DNA of 40,725 nt, taken from assembly GCA_900553805.1 (NCBI GenBank), contig USEU01000010.1, forward strand, positions 1 through 40,725, given 5' to 3'. The translations under genes and the position numbers were made by a program. A model generated the notes under the pieces. The model worked only from the letters and a program-made list of their open reading frames with translations, was not told the origin of the DNA and did not search any database. Below are positions 39,343-40,725 of the stretch, in pieces. Positions within the stretch are counted from its first letter, which is position 1, and every line of letters starts with the position of its first letter. The stretch is from an uncultured Eubacteriales bacterium (lineage in GTDB: Bacteria > Bacillota > Clostridia > Oscillospirales > Oscillospiraceae).

Positions 39343-40622
39343 AGGCCGCCATCGATTATATCTGCAACCCGGCCAAGACGGACGGTAGTCTATTGGTTTC
39401 TGCCTACGGCTGCTCCGCCGAAACTGCCGACATCGAATTTGCCTGGACCAGGCGGCACGCCATTGACAAGGGCGAGAACCTGGGCCGTCATCTGATCCAG
39501 GCATTCGCGCCCGGAGAGGTAACGCCGGAGGAAGCACATCAAATCGGTTTGGAGCTGGCGAAGGAGATTCTGGGTGGGAAATATGAGTTTGTCCTGACTA
39601 CCCACATTGACCGTGGGCACATCCATAATCATGTGATTTGGAATGCTGTCAGCTTCACAGATCACAAGCACTATCACTCCAACAAGCGCAGCTACTATGA
39701 GATTCGCCGTACCTCTGACCGGCTCTGCAAGGAGCATGGCCTGTCCGTCATCGTTCCCGGGCAGGAGAAGGGCAAGAGTTACGTTGAGCATCAGGCGGTT
39801 AGAAATGGCACCAGCTATAAAGCAAAGCTGAAAGTCACCATTGACCGGCTGCTTCCTGCCTGCATAAATCTGGAAGATCTGCTTCGCAGATTGCAGGAGG
39901 AAGGATACGAAATCCGGCAGGGAAAATACATTTCCTGTCGGGCATCCAATCAGGAGCGGTTTACCAGGCTGAAAACCCTTGGTGTTGATTACACGGAGGA
40001 AGCCCTGGCTGCCAGGATTGCGGGCCGCACCCGTCCCTCGAAACGGACAAAGGCCCTGGATGGAAGCATTCAGCGAATTGCCGTCATCCAGGGCAATCAA
40101 AGTCCTGGGCTGCAACACTGGGCGAAGCTCCAAAAGCTGAAAGAAGGTGCCAAAACCCTAAACTATCTGGCAGAGCATGGCATTGACAGCTATGAGGCAC
40201 TAGGTAGCAGGTTTGTGGAGCTGAATGCCGCTATTGACGATTCGCTCGCCTCCATCAAGGCGGTGGAGGGCAGAATCGCGGAGCTGAATTTGATCGCAAA
40301 ATACGCCGCCACCTACCGGAAATGCCGCCCGGTCTATAACCGTTACCGAAAATCCGGGGATAAGGAAAAATTCCTTCGTGGACACGAAAGCGAGATCATT
40401 CTTTTTGAAGCCGCTGTCCGGGAGCTTAAACGTCTGGGGGCAGTCCCGCTGCCCTCCGCTGAAAAGCTGGAATGCGAGCTATCGGAACTGACTGTGCGGA
40501 AGGGTACTTTATACGCACAGTACACCGCCGCCAAGCGGCAGGCGAAGGAGTACGATACCATCAAACGAAATCTGGACATTCTGCTCCCGTCGGAGCAAAA
40601 CATCACACAAGAGCTAGAATAA
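39303..40622 (+). CDS. Relaxase/mobilisation nuclease (MOB-P type)
   Basis: Protein of 439 residues that nicks oriT and leads the DNA strand during transfer. The relaxase domain is in the first 200 residues: candidate catalytic Tyr19 in AAIDYICN, and the metal-binding histidines H101, H106 and H108 in THIDRGHIHNHVIWN. The C-terminal half is helical and coiled-coil (about 255-435), and it lacks a helicase or primase domain. It starts inside mobC in another frame. The next gene follows after 15 nt. Confidence 0.93.
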   Translation: MAVTKTHPIKSTLKAAIDYICNPAKTDGSLLVSAYGCSAETADIEFAWTRRHAIDKGENLGRHLIQAFAPGEVTPEEAHQIGLELAKEILGGKYEFVLTTHIDRGHIHNHVIWNAVSFTDHKHYHSNKRSYYEIRRTSDRLCKEHGLSVIVPGQEKGKSYVEHQAVRNGTSYKAKLKVTIDRLLPACINLEDLLRRLQEEGYEIRQGKYISCRASNQERFTRLKTLGVDYTEEALAARIAGRTRPSKRTKALDGSIQRIAVIQGNQSPGLQHWAKLQKLKEGAKTLNYLAEHGIDSYEALGSRFVELNAAIDDSLASIKAVEGRIAELNLIAKYAATYRKCRPVYNRYRKSGDKEKFLRGHESEIILFEAAVRELKRLGAVPLPSAEKLECELSELTVRKGTLYAQYTAAKRQAKEYDTIKRNLDILLPSEQNITQELE

Positions 40623-40637
40623 AAAGGAGAATGCAAT

Positions 40638-40725
40638 ATGAACGAAAAGCCCGTTATCATCGTCACCGGGAAGCAACGGTGTACAAGGGGCTACAAGCGG
40701 TATAAAGAAACAAGTGGTTTGATAG
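40638..40725 (+). CDS. Start of a further element gene (cut by window edge)
   Basis: ATG at 40638 with AAAGGAG upstream (40623-40629) opens a frame still open at the edge: MNEKPVIIVTGKQRC followed by TRGYKRYKETSG. The first residues resemble a beta strand plus a basic loop. Too short to identify; it belongs to the mobilisation operon by position. Confidence 0.55.
   Translation, partial: MNEKPVIIVTGKQRCTRGYKRYKETSGLI

Larger units (their letters stand above)
26286..40725. mobile_element. Integrative mobilisable/conjugative element, right end outside window
   Basis: From here to the window edge the gene content is that of a Tn1549/Tn916-related integrative element: large serine recombinase, TnpW-like gene, HTH_16 protein, Tn916-type sigma factor, XRE regulator, Cys-rich KTR protein, conserved 100-aa protein, MobC and relaxase. 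Base composition drops visibly compared with the left side. The recombinase ends 49 bp from the tRNA, as expected for a gene at an element's end. No second end, coupling protein or type IV secretion gene is visible before the window stops. Exact left boundary uncertain within about 50 bp. Confidence 0.8.

Noticed and set aside
1..40725. CRISPR arrays.
   Set aside because: No regularly spaced direct repeats were seen on reading the window. The hairpins listed are single inverted repeats.

Overview
The window looks like a piece of a GC-rich, low-to-mid-sized Clostridia genome, most likely Oscillospiraceae/Ruminococcaceae-like. This is an inference from AGGAGG-type ribosome binding sites, TTGACA-17-TATAAT promoters, Gram-positive lipoproteins, an ftsE-ftsX-hydrolase-ctp cluster, PadR and ECF modules, and a gut-type conjugative element. 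No species is assigned.

Chromosomal part, 1-26285 (visibly GC-rich). 173-2920 (minus): a CPBP protease, a LacI regulator and the decayed remnant of a beta-helix glycosidase/lyase. 3045-4880 (plus): a PadR regulator with a strong promoter and a dyad operator, followed by a permease-prefix membrane protein and a DUF4097 protein. 4950-6439 (minus): a TauE/SafE exporter coupled to a small alarmone synthetase (relQ type). 6800-12223 (plus): the division and peptidoglycan cluster ftsE-ftsX, two tandem coiled-coil M23 hydrolases and an S41 processing protease. 12293-15867 (plus): trkA-trkH potassium uptake and rsmE. 15936-19426 (minus): zinc uptake (a small Cys/His membrane protein, znuA, znuC, znuB and a lipoprotein). 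19622-22535 (minus): an unusual trio of two alpha/beta-hydrolase esterases and an ATP-grasp enzyme, interrupted by a 163-bp palindromic MITE-like repeat. 22775-24608 (minus): mutY coupled to a PHP phosphatase. 24741-26132 (plus): a membrane-anchored PIG-L deacetylase. Last comes tRNA-Arg(ACG).

Mobile part, 26286 to the right edge (lower GC). An integrative element abuts the tRNA. It carries a large serine recombinase, a TnpW-like gene, an HTH_16 protein, a Tn916-type sigma factor, an XRE regulator, a Cys-rich KTR protein, a conserved 100-aa protein, MobC and a MOB-P-type relaxase. A further gene runs off the right edge, so the element is incomplete here.

The element carries a cargo operon on the minus strand (38126 down to 30768): an ECF sigma factor, a multi-pass putative anti-sigma protein, two paralogous lipoproteins, an ABC ATPase, two paralogous ABC-2 permeases, the 3' scar of a third permease, and a third lipoprotein. 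It reads as a self-regulated envelope-stress or antimicrobial-peptide response module. It is the best candidate here for a poorly described system; the esterase/esterase/ATP-grasp trio is second.

Two short genes absent from simple long-ORF calling were found by reading the minus strand: the TnpW-like gene (28176-28337) and the KTR gene (30523-30696). Most start sites were revised to positions supported by a ribosome binding site.
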